Origin: Oscillospiraceae bacterium
GTDB lineage: Bacteria; Bacillota_A; Clostridia; Oscillospirales; CAG-272
Reading direction: 5' to 3'
Length of the DNA: 30,776 bases
Assembly: GCA_015063335.1 (NCBI GenBank)
Contig: SVUH01000019.1
Location: 1 to 30,776, forward strand
Positions 1 to 7,296 of this stretch are shown one piece after another. The position numbers and the translations under genes were made by a program. Position 1 is the stretch's first letter; each line of letters opens with the position of its first letter. Below the pieces are notes generated by a model. That model searched no databases. It was not told the origin of the DNA and worked only from the letters and a program-made list of their open reading frames with translations.

Positions 1-27
1 TACCGTTTCTCCACTAATAGTTAAGAT

Positions 28-60
28 AGAATGGTAGACTCCATTCTTCTTTCCTTTTTT
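28..60 (+). terminator. possible terminator of a gene left of the window
   Basis: A 7-bp stem (AGAATGG, 28-34, with CCATTCT, 41-47) and a 6-nt loop are followed by a T-rich tract to about 62. In frame 1 the bases before it read as a short open tail ending at a TAA at 22-24, which could be the last codons of an upstream plus-strand gene, but too little is present to name it. The stem is short and the T tract is broken by C residues, so this is a tentative call. Confidence 0.4.
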
Positions 61-131
61 TAAGATGTGGGTTTGATATGCACATGTTGGGTAAGAAATA
101 CGACCAATATATTAAAAATTAGACAAAGCTC

Positions 132-160
132 TTGATTTATTTCTTTAAAAGTAGTATAAT
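132..160 (+). promoter_or_regulatory. sigma-A promoter of the dCMP deaminase-rimI-tsaD-rex-dnaD-dnaC operon
   Basis: A -35 box TTGATT (132-137) and a perfect -10 box TATAAT (155-160) are separated by 17 bp. Transcription should start near 167, leaving a leader of about 35 nt before the ATG at 203. No other convincing promoter or terminator was found before 4969, so it probably drives all six genes. Confidence 0.8.
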
Positions 161-202
161 GTATTATGTATGACTGTAATTTATATCTAAAAGGAGAATG
201 AC

Positions 203-691
203 ATGAACAGAGTTTCAAAGCATAATTACTACTTGGATATTGCACAGACTGTTGCTGAGCGTGGCACCTGCATGCGCAGACTTTTCGGCGCTATAATCGT
301 AAAGGACGACGTTATCGTTTCGACGGGATATAACGGCGCGCCCAGAGGAAGAAAGAACTGCACCGACCTTCAGTCGTGTATCAGAGACAAGCTTAACATT
401 CCGCGCGGCGAGAGATACGAGATGTGCCGCTCGGTTCATGCAGAGGCAAACGCTATAATTGCTGCGGCAAGAGAGAGAATGCTCGGCTCTACGCTTTACA
501 TGGTTTGCGTAAACCCCGAGAACGGAGAGCTTTATCCCGGCACGAGCAGCTGCATGATGTGCAAGCGTCAGATAATAAACGCGGGAATTTCCACCGTTAT
601 CGTTCGCGATACCAAGGATGAATACCGCATAATCAACGTTGCCGATTGGATAGAGGACGACGATTCTCTGTCGGGAAAATTCGGTTATTAA
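203..691 (+). CDS. dCMP deaminase family protein (ComEB-like)
   Basis: Zinc-dependent deaminase of 162 residues that would convert dCMP to dUMP, feeding dTMP synthesis. The zinc site is visible: His79-Ala-Glu81 (HAE, with the catalytic glutamate) and Cys117/Cys120 in SSCMMC, where many relatives have PCxxC. The N-terminal part (FGAIIVKDDVIVSTGYNG) is typical of the CMP/dCMP deaminase fold, and length is normal for the family. The ATG at 203 follows AAGGAG (191-196) at good spacing. It is the first gene after the promoter at 132-160. About 90 bp separate it from rimI with no clear terminator, so the genes are probably cotranscribed. A ComEB role in competence is not implied. The family assignment is firm; dCMP rather than another nucleotide as substrate is inferred from similarity. 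Confidence 0.9.
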   Translation: MNRVSKHNYYLDIAQTVAERGTCMRRLFGAIIVKDDVIVSTGYNGAPRGRKNCTDLQSCIRDKLNIPRGERYEMCRSVHAEANAIIAAARERMLGSTLYMVCVNPENGELYPGTSSCMMCKRQIINAGISTVIVRDTKDEYRIINVADWIEDDDSLSGKFGY

Positions 692-781
692 GACCTTTAA
701 TGAAAAGCCGTCGGTGTAGCGTGCTCGCTGGCAACACGTGGGGCTTTGCGTATCTCGGTATTCGGAATAAGGCGGTGTAGG

Positions 782-1216
782 GTGACTGTTTTAAGACTTA
801 AAGAAGAACACATATCGGCAGTTGCCGAGATAGAGAGGGCATGCTTTAGCGAGCCTTGGTCGGAGAGCGCGCTTCGCTTGCTCCTTGGCGACACGGCACT
901 TGGATTTGTCGCACTTACAAAGGACGGCGAGGTCGCCGCATACGTTGGAATGATGACTGTCGCTGACGAGGGACAGATAACCAACGTGGTAACACACCCC
1001 GACTATCGAAGATGCGGCTACGGAGCGGCTGTTCTTGACGAACTTCTTAACTTTGCCGCGCAAAACAGGATCAAGGAGATATACCTTGAGGTAAGACGTT
1101 CAAACGAGGCGGCACGCGCCTTGTACGAGACGCGCGGCTTTGAGTACGTGGGAGAGCGAAAGGGCTTTTACCGCTTTCCTCTCGAGGACGCCTTGATTAT
1201 GAAAAAATGTATCTAA
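782..1216 (+). CDS. rimI: ribosomal protein S18-alanine N-acetyltransferase RimI
   Basis: GNAT-fold acetyltransferase expected to acetylate the N-terminal alanine of ribosomal protein S18, or to act as a related protein N-acetyltransferase. About 144 residues, usual for RimI. The family start pattern LRLKEEHISAVAEIE then CFSEPWS is present. The acetyl-CoA loop is seen as HPDYRRCGYGAAVLDELL, and the C-terminal half has EVRRSNEAARALYETRGF. I chose the GTG at 782 because AAGGCGG (769-775) lies 6 nt upstream and the protein then begins just before the conserved LRL. A TTG at 746 would add 12 residues with no family match and a poorer site. It ends 12 bp before tsaD, the common rimI-tsaD pairing, but tsaB and tsaE, often next to them, are absent here. 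Confidence 0.9.
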   Translation: MTVLRLKEEHISAVAEIERACFSEPWSESALRLLLGDTALGFVALTKDGEVAAYVGMMTVADEGQITNVVTHPDYRRCGYGAAVLDELLNFAAQNRIKEIYLEVRRSNEAARALYETRGFEYVGERKGFYRFPLEDALIMKKCI

Positions 1217-1228
1217 AGGATATTTGAA

Positions 1229-2242
1229 ATGTATATTCTCGGAATAGAAAGCTCGTGTGACGAAACCTCTGCGGCGGTAGTCAGCATGGAGCGAGGAGAG
1301 AGAAAAATTCTCTCCAATATAGTTGCCTCGCAGATCGAAACTCACCGTCTTTACGGAGGTGTCGTTCCCGAGATCGCGAGTCGCGCGCATATTGAAGCGA
1401 TAAGCTCTATCACATACGAGGCACTCTCGACTGCGGGCATTACGATAAATGACGTCGGCTGTATTGCCGTCACCTCGCACCCTGGGCTTATAGGTGCATT
1501 GCTCGTTGGAGTCAACTTTGCAAAATCCCTTGCCTTTGCGTATGGGATACCGCTCGTTCCCGTAAATCACGTAAAGGCTCACGTTGCAGCAGCATATCTT
1601 GAATACCCAACCCTTGAGCCGCCCTTTACGGCACTTGTCGTATCGGGTGGACACACGTCAATATACAGTGTTAACGATTACACCGATTTTCGTGAGATCG
1701 GCGGTACGCGCGACGATGCGGCAGGTGAGGCTTTTGATAAGATCGGCAGAGTTATAGGAATGCCGTACCCTGCGGGGGCGGCTATGGACAAGCTTGCCTA
1801 CGAGGGAAAAAGTGACGCCATAAAGCTTCCGTCGCCCGCGATGCCGGGAGATAATCTGGAGTTTTCCTTTAGCGGTCTTAAAACTGCCGCACTCAACTAT
1901 ATAAATTCAGAAAGGCAAAAGGGAAGCGAGCCGAATGCCGCGGATATTACCGCGTCGTATACTAAGGTCATTGTCGATGCATTGGTAAAAAAGACAGCGC
2001 TTGCTATTGAAAAAACAGGCACGAATCGCCTGTGCCTCGCAGGCGGAGTTGCGGCAAACTCCCATATAAGAGCCGCGCTCGATAAGCTTTGTAAGGAAAA
2101 GGGCGTTGAGTTTTATAGACCAAGTCTCGCGCTCTGCTCCGATAACGCCGCAATGGTTGCAGCGGCGGGATATTTTGAATATCTGCGAGGAAATTTTGCA
2201 AATACCTCGCTTAATGCATCAGCACTTGATGAAGAATACTGA
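1229..2242 (+). CDS. tsaD: tRNA N6-adenosine threonylcarbamoyltransferase TsaD
   Basis: TsaD transfers the threonylcarbamoyl group to A37 of ANN-decoding tRNAs, acting with TsaB and TsaE; it is universal and usually essential. It is 337 residues, the expected size. Motifs run in order: GIESSCDETS at the N-terminus (ASKHA-type phosphate loop), metal-binding His114 and His118 in NHVKAHVAAAY, the VSGGHTS loop, GEAFDKIGR, SFSGLKTA, GGVAANSHIR, and the C-terminal LCSDNAAM with the metal-ligand aspartate. The ATG at 1229 has AAAGGA 8 nt upstream. It lies between rimI (12-bp gap) and rex (16-bp gap), so it is clearly in the operon. Nothing is truncated or altered. Confidence 0.97.
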   Translation: MYILGIESSCDETSAAVVSMERGERKILSNIVASQIETHRLYGGVVPEIASRAHIEAISSITYEALSTAGITINDVGCIAVTSHPGLIGALLVGVNFAKSLAFAYGIPLVPVNHVKAHVAAAYLEYPTLEPPFTALVVSGGHTSIYSVNDYTDFREIGGTRDDAAGEAFDKIGRVIGMPYPAGAAMDKLAYEGKSDAIKLPSPAMPGDNLEFSFSGLKTAALNYINSERQKGSEPNAADITASYTKVIVDALVKKTALAIEKTGTNRLCLAGGVAANSHIRAALDKLCKEKGVEFYRPSLALCSDNAAMVAAAGYFEYLRGNFANTSLNASALDEEY

Positions 2243-2258
2243 TTAAAAAGGATCTTTT

Positions 2259-2990
2259 ATGAGTAAACAACGTAAACAGGTGTCGGTCGACGATATACTC
2301 AGCGACCAGAATATTGAAAAGATAATAAGCAAAAACAGCTTTCGTCCCGAGGTGTCTCCTGCGGTTATCAAGAGATTGCCGAGATATTTCAGATACCTGC
2401 GAGAGATCATACGTATGGGTAAGACCAGAGTAAGCTCTGCCGAGCTTTCCCGTATGATGAACGTTACGGCATCGCAGATAAGGCAGGATCTTAATTGCTT
2501 TGGCGGATTTGGTCAGCAGGGATACGGCTATAACGTAAACTATCTCTACACCAAGATATGTGAAATACTCGGTGTTGGCTGTGGCTTCAGAGCGGCTGTA
2601 ATAGGCGCGGGAAACCTTGGCACAGCTCTTGTAAAGAGCACGATGTTTGAAAAGAGAGGCGTTGACGTGGTTGCTATGTTCGACGTAGATACTGACATTA
2701 TCGGAAAGAAGATAGGCGACGTTAAGGTTTACGGCATGGACTCTCTTGAAGAAATGCTCAAAAAGTTTTCCGTTGATATCGTAATTCTGACACTCCCGAA
2801 GGAATATGCCATCGATGCCGCAGAAAGACTTGAAAACACGGATATAACGGGCATATGGAATTTTACGGGTAAGGAGATACAGATACACTCAAAGGACGTT
2901 GTCGTCGAAAACGTCCATATAGGCGACTCCCTTATGACCCTTTGCTACGAGGTAGCTCAAAAAACGTATCGAAACGACGGTAAGGCATAA
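2259..2990 (+). CDS. rex: redox-sensing transcriptional repressor Rex
   Basis: Rex binds DNA when NADH is low and releases it as NADH rises, controlling fermentation and reduction genes in Gram-positive bacteria. The protein has 243 residues: a winged-helix domain (AVIKRLPRYFRYL, then SSAELSRMMNVTASQIRQD and the FGGFGQQGYGYNV stretch) and a Rossmann NAD(H) domain starting at AVIGAGNLGTALV. Compared with the usual 205-215 residues there is an N-terminal extension of about 30 residues before the helix that normally begins the protein. The start at 2259 is supported by AAAAGGA just upstream. The stop codon directly abuts the ATG of the dnaD-like gene, so the two are translationally close. Confidence 0.95.
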   Translation: MSKQRKQVSVDDILSDQNIEKIISKNSFRPEVSPAVIKRLPRYFRYLREIIRMGKTRVSSAELSRMMNVTASQIRQDLNCFGGFGQQGYGYNVNYLYTKICEILGVGCGFRAAVIGAGNLGTALVKSTMFEKRGVDVVAMFDVDTDIIGKKIGDVKVYGMDSLEEMLKKFSVDIVILTLPKEYAIDAAERLENTDITGIWNFTGKEIQIHSKDVVVENVHIGDSLMTLCYEVAQKTYRNDGKA

Positions 2991-3974
2991 ATGTCAAGAA
3001 TAAATAAAATTTACATAAACTACGGTGGCTACGATTCACGCTACGACGCATCGATAAAGGGTGCGGACGAAAACGACCTCATGATACTCGGCGGGCTTTT
3101 TTTGCTTGCCGCTGCTGACGGAGGGGTCGATATTTCACGCGCTGAGGAGCTTTTGCCCGTAGAGCGTGCCGAGCTTATGGCATCGGTCAAATATTGGCGA
3201 GGCGCCGGCGTGATAACGAATACGCGCGCTGCGAAGGCTACCGAAAAAGAAAATAAAGAAAATAAAGAAAATAAAGAAAATACAGCGCACAATGGCGGAG
3301 TCATTACCCACTCAGGTGTTGAGGAATACTCCAACGACGAGCTTGCAGCCGTTATCGAGGAGCGCGTAGGCACTGCCTTCATTGACGAGGCGCAAAAGGC
3401 AATGGGCAAGATGTTCAACAAAAACGAGGTCGGTAAGCTTATCGGCATCGTTGACCAGCTTGGCTTTGAGGAAGAGGCGGTTTTGGCGATCCTTTCCTAT
3501 TGTGTTCGCATTGGCAAAAAGAGCATAAGCTATGCCGAAAAGATAGCGGTAAGCTTCCATGACGAGGATATATCGAGCGCCGCACAGGTGCACGCGCAGA
3601 TCGATTTTCTTGAGCGCAGAAACACGAGCATCGAGAAAATAAGAAGCCTTTACGGCTTTGGTGGTAGAGCGCTGTCTCCGACGGAGAAGAAGCTTTTTGC
3701 CTCATGGACAGAGGACTACGGCTTTGATTTTGAGGTCGTAGAAAAGGCGTATAATATAACCGTTGACGCAATTCACGACCCTGCGCCCAAGTATACGGAT
3801 AAGATACTTAAAAATTGGCATGAAAAGGGACTACGTAATGTTGAGGAGATAGATACCTATATTGCCGAGGAAAAGCAAAGCGCCAAGGAAAAGGCGCACT
3901 CGGGCGTTAAGGTTGGAGTTAAGAACAGTTATGCCGAGGAGTGGCTAACGCAGTTGCTTGACAAGAAATTTTAA
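2991..3974 (+). CDS. DnaD-domain protein (DnaB/DnaD primosome family)
   Basis: Likely replication-initiation or restart protein that helps the loader bring helicase to DNA. The 327-residue protein has an N-terminal winged-helix-like region (LGGLFLLAAADGGVDISRAE and on), a low-complexity linker with four KEN tripeptides at about residues 86-97, and a C-terminal DnaB_2-type helical domain. That domain contains IEKIRSLYGF, LSPTEKKLFASW and the hallmark YTDKILKNWHEKG, which fits the YxxxIxxxW motif. The ATG at 2991 follows the rex stop directly, with its ribosome site inside the end of rex. The next gene encodes a helicase loader, which supports the assignment. Whether it matches Bacillus DnaD or DnaB in detail cannot be told. 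Confidence 0.88.
   Translation: MSRINKIYINYGGYDSRYDASIKGADENDLMILGGLFLLAAADGGVDISRAEELLPVERAELMASVKYWRGAGVITNTRAAKATEKENKENKENKENTAHNGGVITHSGVEEYSNDELAAVIEERVGTAFIDEAQKAMGKMFNKNEVGKLIGIVDQLGFEEEAVLAILSYCVRIGKKSISYAEKIAVSFHDEDISSAAQVHAQIDFLERRNTSIEKIRSLYGFGGRALSPTEKKLFASWTEDYGFDFEVVEKAYNITVDAIHDPAPKYTDKILKNWHEKGLRNVEEIDTYIAEEKQSAKEKAHSGVKVGVKNSYAEEWLTQLLDKKF
3246..3281 (+). repeat. in-frame tandem repeat, 9-bp unit x4
   Basis: Four consecutive copies of AAAGAAAAT encode Lys-Glu-Asn four times in the linker between the two domains of the DnaD-like protein. Copies are identical, so a copy-number change would alter linker length without shifting frame. Confidence 0.95.
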
Positions 3975-3991
3975 TAGAAAGGGAAAAATTC

Positions 3992-4969
3992 ATGGGATAT
4001 AACAGAGCTGATTACATAAAAATTAGAAATGAATTTTCCGATAAATACCAGGTGGCAAGACAGCGTGCGGACGAGAACCGCACCAAAATACATGCCGAGA
4101 TCCCCGAAATATTCGCCATTGATCGCGAGCTCTCAAAAACAGGGCTTAAGATAATGGGAATCATTAAAGCGGGCGGAGACACCGAAGCGGCTATCGCCGC
4201 ACTCCACGCGAGCAACGATGCTCTCATAGCCAAGCGTGAGGAGCTGCTTGTGGCTAACGGATACCCCAAAGACTATACCGACGTGCATTACGACTGCCAA
4301 AAGTGCGGAGATACGGGCTTTATTGATACGGTCATGTGCGACTGTATGAAAAAAGCGCTCGTTCGTGCGGGATTTGAGTCGTCGGGACTTGGTGGACTTA
4401 TCGGTAAGCAGAGATTTTATAACTTTGATCTTGGGTATTATGATGACGAGGACGGCTCAAAGGCGAGAGTCGAGAAAAACGTTCGCATCTTAAAGCAGTT
4501 CGCAGAGGGATTTTCTTCGGATACATATTCTAACTTTTTGCTTCTCGGTACGACGGGACTTGGAAAGACGCATCTTTCGACGGCAGTCGCAGAGAAGGTC
4601 ATCGAGCGCGGCTTTGACGTTCTTTACGTAAGCTCGATCTCCATGCTCGGAGATTTTGAGCAAAAGAGATTTGGAAATAGCGGCGTTTCACCGTATTCCA
4701 ACGATACCGAGAGATATTACGAGTGCGATCTTCTTATAATTGACGATCTTGGCACGGAGGTCGTAAACAAGTTCACGCAGGCGTACCTCTATGAGGTAAT
4801 AAACACGAGAATTAACAACAGAAAGTGCACTATCATTAATACCAACCTCACGCCGAGCGATATTATTGCTACGTATACCGACCGTATACACAGCAGAGTT
4901 TTCGGTGAATACATGCCGCTCCTCTTTACGGGCGTTGATATTCGCAGGCAGAAATCACTTGGTAAATAA
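3992..4969 (+). CDS. DnaC/DnaI-like replicative helicase loader (AAA+ ATPase)
   Basis: ATPase expected to load the replicative helicase at origins together with DnaD-type partners. In its 325 residues: an N-terminal helical part, a zinc-binding segment with Cys102, Cys105, Cys116 and Cys118 (YDCQKCGDTGF, then MCDCM), and a C-terminal AAA+ core. The core has Walker A GTTGLGKTHL at about 186-195 and Walker B LLIIDDLGTE at about 247-256, followed by the YEVINTRINN stretch typical of the DnaC/DnaI/IstB group. An IstB transposition protein is unlikely: there is no insertion sequence nearby, the zinc segment is present, and it follows a dnaD-like gene. The ATG at 3992 is preceded by GAAAGGG (3977-3983). 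It is the last gene of the operon. Confidence 0.9.
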   Translation: MGYNRADYIKIRNEFSDKYQVARQRADENRTKIHAEIPEIFAIDRELSKTGLKIMGIIKAGGDTEAAIAALHASNDALIAKREELLVANGYPKDYTDVHYDCQKCGDTGFIDTVMCDCMKKALVRAGFESSGLGGLIGKQRFYNFDLGYYDDEDGSKARVEKNVRILKQFAEGFSSDTYSNFLLLGTTGLGKTHLSTAVAEKVIERGFDVLYVSSISMLGDFEQKRFGNSGVSPYSNDTERYYECDLLIIDDLGTEVVNKFTQAYLYEVINTRINNRKCTIINTNLTPSDIIATYTDRIHSRVFGEYMPLLFTGVDIRRQKSLGK

Positions 4970-4974
4970 GTAAT

Positions 4975-5018
4975 AAAACCACATTTGCTATCAAAATATG
5001 ATACAAATGCGGTTTTTT
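4975..5018 (+). terminator. intrinsic terminator of the rex-dnaD-dnaC operon
   Basis: Long hairpin in three stacked parts: AAAACC (4975-4980) with GGTTTT (5011-5016), CATTTG (4982-4987) with CAAATG (5004-5009), and TATCA (4989-4993) with TGATA (4999-5003). It runs into a six-T tract just after the dnaC-like stop codon. Confidence 0.85.
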
Positions 5019-5019
5019 A

Positions 5020-5048
5020 TTGCAATTTGCATGGATATTTGCTATAAT
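5020..5048 (+). promoter_or_regulatory. sigma-A promoter of the gene at 5078
   Basis: TTGCAA (5020-5025), 17-bp spacer, TATAAT (5043-5048). The -35 box starts in the end of the preceding terminator's T tract, so this is an independent unit. The same TTGCAA -35 box is used upstream of the glycine riboswitch at 22297-22325. Confidence 0.75.
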
Positions 5049-5077
5049 ATAGGAAAGATATAAAGGGTGGTGAAAAA

Positions 5078-5950
5078 ATGGCGGAAAACATTTGGGAATA
5101 CATATTCGGGGAAGACGTAGCGGAGTCTATGCGGCTTATAGGCTGCGAGGATAAATATATAAGTGGGAATGCATCTGACTTTGAAAAATTCAGGGAGTGG
5201 ATCGCAGTTCTTGCTTTTTTCGATGGCACGGAAATGGCAAAAAAACACTGCGAAAAAATTGGCTTCGCCATCGGAGAGAACCTGACACCCGGGCAAATCA
5301 AGAGGAGCTCAGCAAGTCTTATTTGGAAAAAATATGCTTCCTTGAATTGTTTAATAATTGAGGATTTAGAAGAATTTAGTCGTGAGGAAAAAGACAATTA
5401 TGTTCCCTCATACAGACGTGAAAATATTACTGTGGATTTTTTTAATAATACCGCCAATATTCTTTCTTTTTCGAGCATGCTTTCAGAGGATGCAAAAAAA
5501 AATGAAGATGATGAAATAAGCCTTGAAAAAACGATTGATGTCTGCCTTTTTGAGGGCGAGTTTAATCGCCCTGACAGATATACTGCCGAAAAGGTATTAA
5601 AAAAGATAGGTGCTGGCGAAAAATGTAATAATAACGAAAATAATTTGTTATTATGTCAATTGGTATGTGAGATTATTTACGCTAAAAAAGACAACTGTCC
5701 GATTTTTGTTTTTGATATAAAAAATGGCAGTGAGTGCGCCGAAGGGCTTATAAATTATCTTGTGAAGCGTGACCTTGAGGCGAGAATATATTTGCTTACA
5801 GACTCAAGCGTTCCGTCACGCAGGGTGCGAGAGCTTTGCCTTTGCGGAAGCCGAAAATGCTTTGTCACACCCGTTGTCCCCAAAAACTATTCGGACTATT
5901 TAGCGGAGCTTGAGAAAATTTATCCGTGCCAACTTATACTCCGTAAATAA
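5078..5950 (+). CDS. conserved-looking hypothetical protein, function unknown
   Basis: I do not recognise this 290-residue protein. It has no signal peptide and no membrane segment, so it is probably cytosolic. Residues 1-100 are mixed helix-forming sequence (WEYIFGEDVAESMRLIG). The middle, about 125-190, is acidic, Asn/Lys-rich and noticeably more AT-rich in DNA than its neighbours. The C-terminal part alternates beta-like and helical stretches (CPIFVFDIKNG, LEARIYLLTDSS, ELCLCGSRKCFVTPVV), reminiscent of an alpha/beta fold, with two closely spaced cysteine pairs but no complete known metal motif. The ATG at 5078 follows AAAGGGTGG. It has its own promoter (5020-5048) and terminator (5967-6003), and lies between a housekeeping operon and the phage cassette. 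Whether it belongs with either is unclear. Confidence 0.75.
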   Translation: MAENIWEYIFGEDVAESMRLIGCEDKYISGNASDFEKFREWIAVLAFFDGTEMAKKHCEKIGFAIGENLTPGQIKRSSASLIWKKYASLNCLIIEDLEEFSREEKDNYVPSYRRENITVDFFNNTANILSFSSMLSEDAKKNEDDEISLEKTIDVCLFEGEFNRPDRYTAEKVLKKIGAGEKCNNNENNLLLCQLVCEIIYAKKDNCPIFVFDIKNGSECAEGLINYLVKRDLEARIYLLTDSSVPSRRVRELCLCGSRKCFVTPVVPKNYSDYLAELEKIYPCQLILRK

Positions 5951-5966
5951 TAGAACAATAAAAGTT

Positions 5967-6003
5967 GCCTGCCGAGAAAGCAAACATTCTCGGCAGGCTT
6001 TTT
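5967..6003. terminator. strong terminator, probably bidirectional
   Basis: Perfect 12-bp GC-rich stem (GCCTGCCGAGAA, 5967-5978, with TTCTCGGCAGGC, 5987-5998), 8-nt loop, then five T residues on the plus strand. The minus strand continues into AACTTTTATT, so the hairpin can also end the minus-strand phage cassette, whose last gene stops at 6014. Confidence 0.88.
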
Positions 6004-6013
6004 GATACCCTAA

Positions 6014-6406
6014 TCAGTCATAAAAATACCTGTTCAATATTTTTTCGGATATCGAGCTTATATTTTCGCAGACTGAGGATATGGTATCGCAGTAGCGATC
6101 ATAGAGCCTTTCATGAAACTCCTGATCATCGTCCGCGATAAGCATTGCGGCAAGATAGATGGCAGCCGCAGGAGCGAATCGCGCGAGCAGAGGAAACTCG
6201 GAGTCAAGCGGAAGATGCGCGGACTCAAGCTCAGTGCCTGCTTCCTCACCAAGGAAATGTCTTATCGATGAATCTCTGTCAAAGAGTTCGGTGCAGAAAT
6301 TTGCCAAAAGATAAGGCGCTCTTTCCTCAAAATCCTCATTATCCCCCTGTGTCATGCTCTCAGCGAGTATAGCCAGAGCGTTTCGGTAAATATCCTTACA
6401 AGTCAT
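6014..6406 (-). CDS. phage head-completion / connector-type protein
   Basis: 130-residue, mostly helical, acidic protein directly downstream of the coat gene (20-bp gap). Position and helix-rich character fit the small adaptor or head-completion proteins that attach below the portal after DNA packaging (P22 gp4 or HK97 gp6 type). The segment FPLLARFAPAAAIYLAAMLI followed by EFHERLYDRYCDTI is hydrophobic enough to suggest a membrane helix, but in this context it is more likely a buried helix of a bundle. The ATG at 6404-6406 has TTGGGG upstream, a weaker ribosome site than the other cassette genes have. The specific role is inferred from position, not from a motif. Confidence 0.6.
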   Translation of the reverse strand: MTCKDIYRNALAILAESMTQGDNEDFEERAPYLLANFCTELFDRDSSIRHFLGEEAGTELESAHLPLDSEFPLLARFAPAAAIYLAAMLIADDDQEFHERLYDRYCDTISSVCENISSISEKILNRYFYD

Positions 6407-6426
6407 ACGTTACCCCAATTCGATAA

Positions 6427-7257
6427 TCAGGTAGTTACGTTGATGACTACTACTTCTTCGGGATAGATTATCTCAGCACCGTAGATGTGCAGACCTTTAA
6501 CGGCATCAGCAAATCTCTTTTCGGGACGGTATGCATCTATCTCGGAGAGCTGCTCGGCGAAGGCGATAGCACGTCTTGTACGCATCATGCATTTGTGGGT
6601 TACAATCGTGCCGTCACGCTCAGTTGCTACGTTGGGGGAGACGAACACCTTGCATCCGGCGATGCTGCCGATGCAGCCGTGCTCAAGAGAGTCGATGTTG
6701 TCTGTGGAGAGGGATATCTTTGCTTTGAGAATGAGAGATGCAACCATGGGAGTTACCTCAAGAACTACTCCTTCGCTGTCAGAAACGTTCTTCTCATAAA
6801 GTCTCTGGCGAGCCTCGATGATAGTGTTTATGATGGTTTCGGGTGTAGCCTGTGAAGCATCAAAATTACGAAGCTCTTCGCTTTTTGCAAGGCTGTAAAC
6901 GTACTTATCTGCGGCATCTGCAAGGCTGTTTGCGGCAACCTTCATAGCGGCTTCCATAAGACGGGGAGTGCACTGTGCGCGGTCAACATCGTCAATCTGG
7001 AAATTGAAGCACTTTGCCTGATCGATATAAAGCTCTTTTACAGTATCTGAAAGAGACTGGGGAGTATCCATATCGGAGTCTTTGGTATAATCGGTTACGT
7101 TTACCTTGCCAACTCCGCATATTTTTACGACGGAGCCCTTGTTCTTGATTTCGCCCTCGTACTCTCTCGTACAGTTTGAAACTGCTATGTACTTCCTGTC
7201 GAGAGCGGTGTAGAGATTTTCACTCCAAATAGTAGGTATAAAGTTTGAAATTGCCAT
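6427..7257 (-). CDS. major capsid protein, P22 coat-type (HK97 fold)
   Basis: Forms the icosahedral shell. The N-terminus MAISNFIPTIWSENLYTAL, then EGEIKNKGSVVKICGVG and VTDYTKDSDMDTPQSLSDT, are characteristic of the P22 gp5-like coat family found in Firmicute phages. This is followed by the spine-helix region (LMEAAMKVAANSLADAADKYV) and a beta-rich C-terminal half (VVLEVTPMVASLIL, IAGCKVFVSPNV, AFAEQLSEIDAYRPEKRF). At 276 residues it is much shorter than P22 gp5 (430), so it probably lacks the inserted I-domain. The ATG at 7255-7257 follows AGAAAGGAAT. The scaffold gene lies immediately upstream, as expected for a coat that needs scaffold-assisted assembly. Confidence 0.88.
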   Translation of the reverse strand: MAISNFIPTIWSENLYTALDRKYIAVSNCTREYEGEIKNKGSVVKICGVGKVNVTDYTKDSDMDTPQSLSDTVKELYIDQAKCFNFQIDDVDRAQCTPRLMEAAMKVAANSLADAADKYVYSLAKSEELRNFDASQATPETIINTIIEARQRLYEKNVSDSEGVVLEVTPMVASLILKAKISLSTDNIDSLEHGCIGSIAGCKVFVSPNVATERDGTIVTHKCMMRTRRAIAFAEQLSEIDAYRPEKRFADAVKGLHIYGAEIIYPEEVVVINVTT

Positions 7258-7296
7258 AATAAATAATTCCTTTCTTGAATAAAAATATAATTTTTG

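Noticed and set aside
746..781. TTG at 746 as start of rimI.
   Set aside because: The extra 12 residues do not fit the family and the GTG at 782 has the ribosome site.
692..781. AAAGCC/GGCTTT stem around 704-747 as a terminator between dCMP deaminase and rimI.
   Set aside because: The pairing is short, the loop is large, and no T tract follows.
3246..3281. Short regular repeats as a CRISPR-like array.
   Set aside because: Units are 9 bp, contiguous, without spacers and in frame in a coding region.
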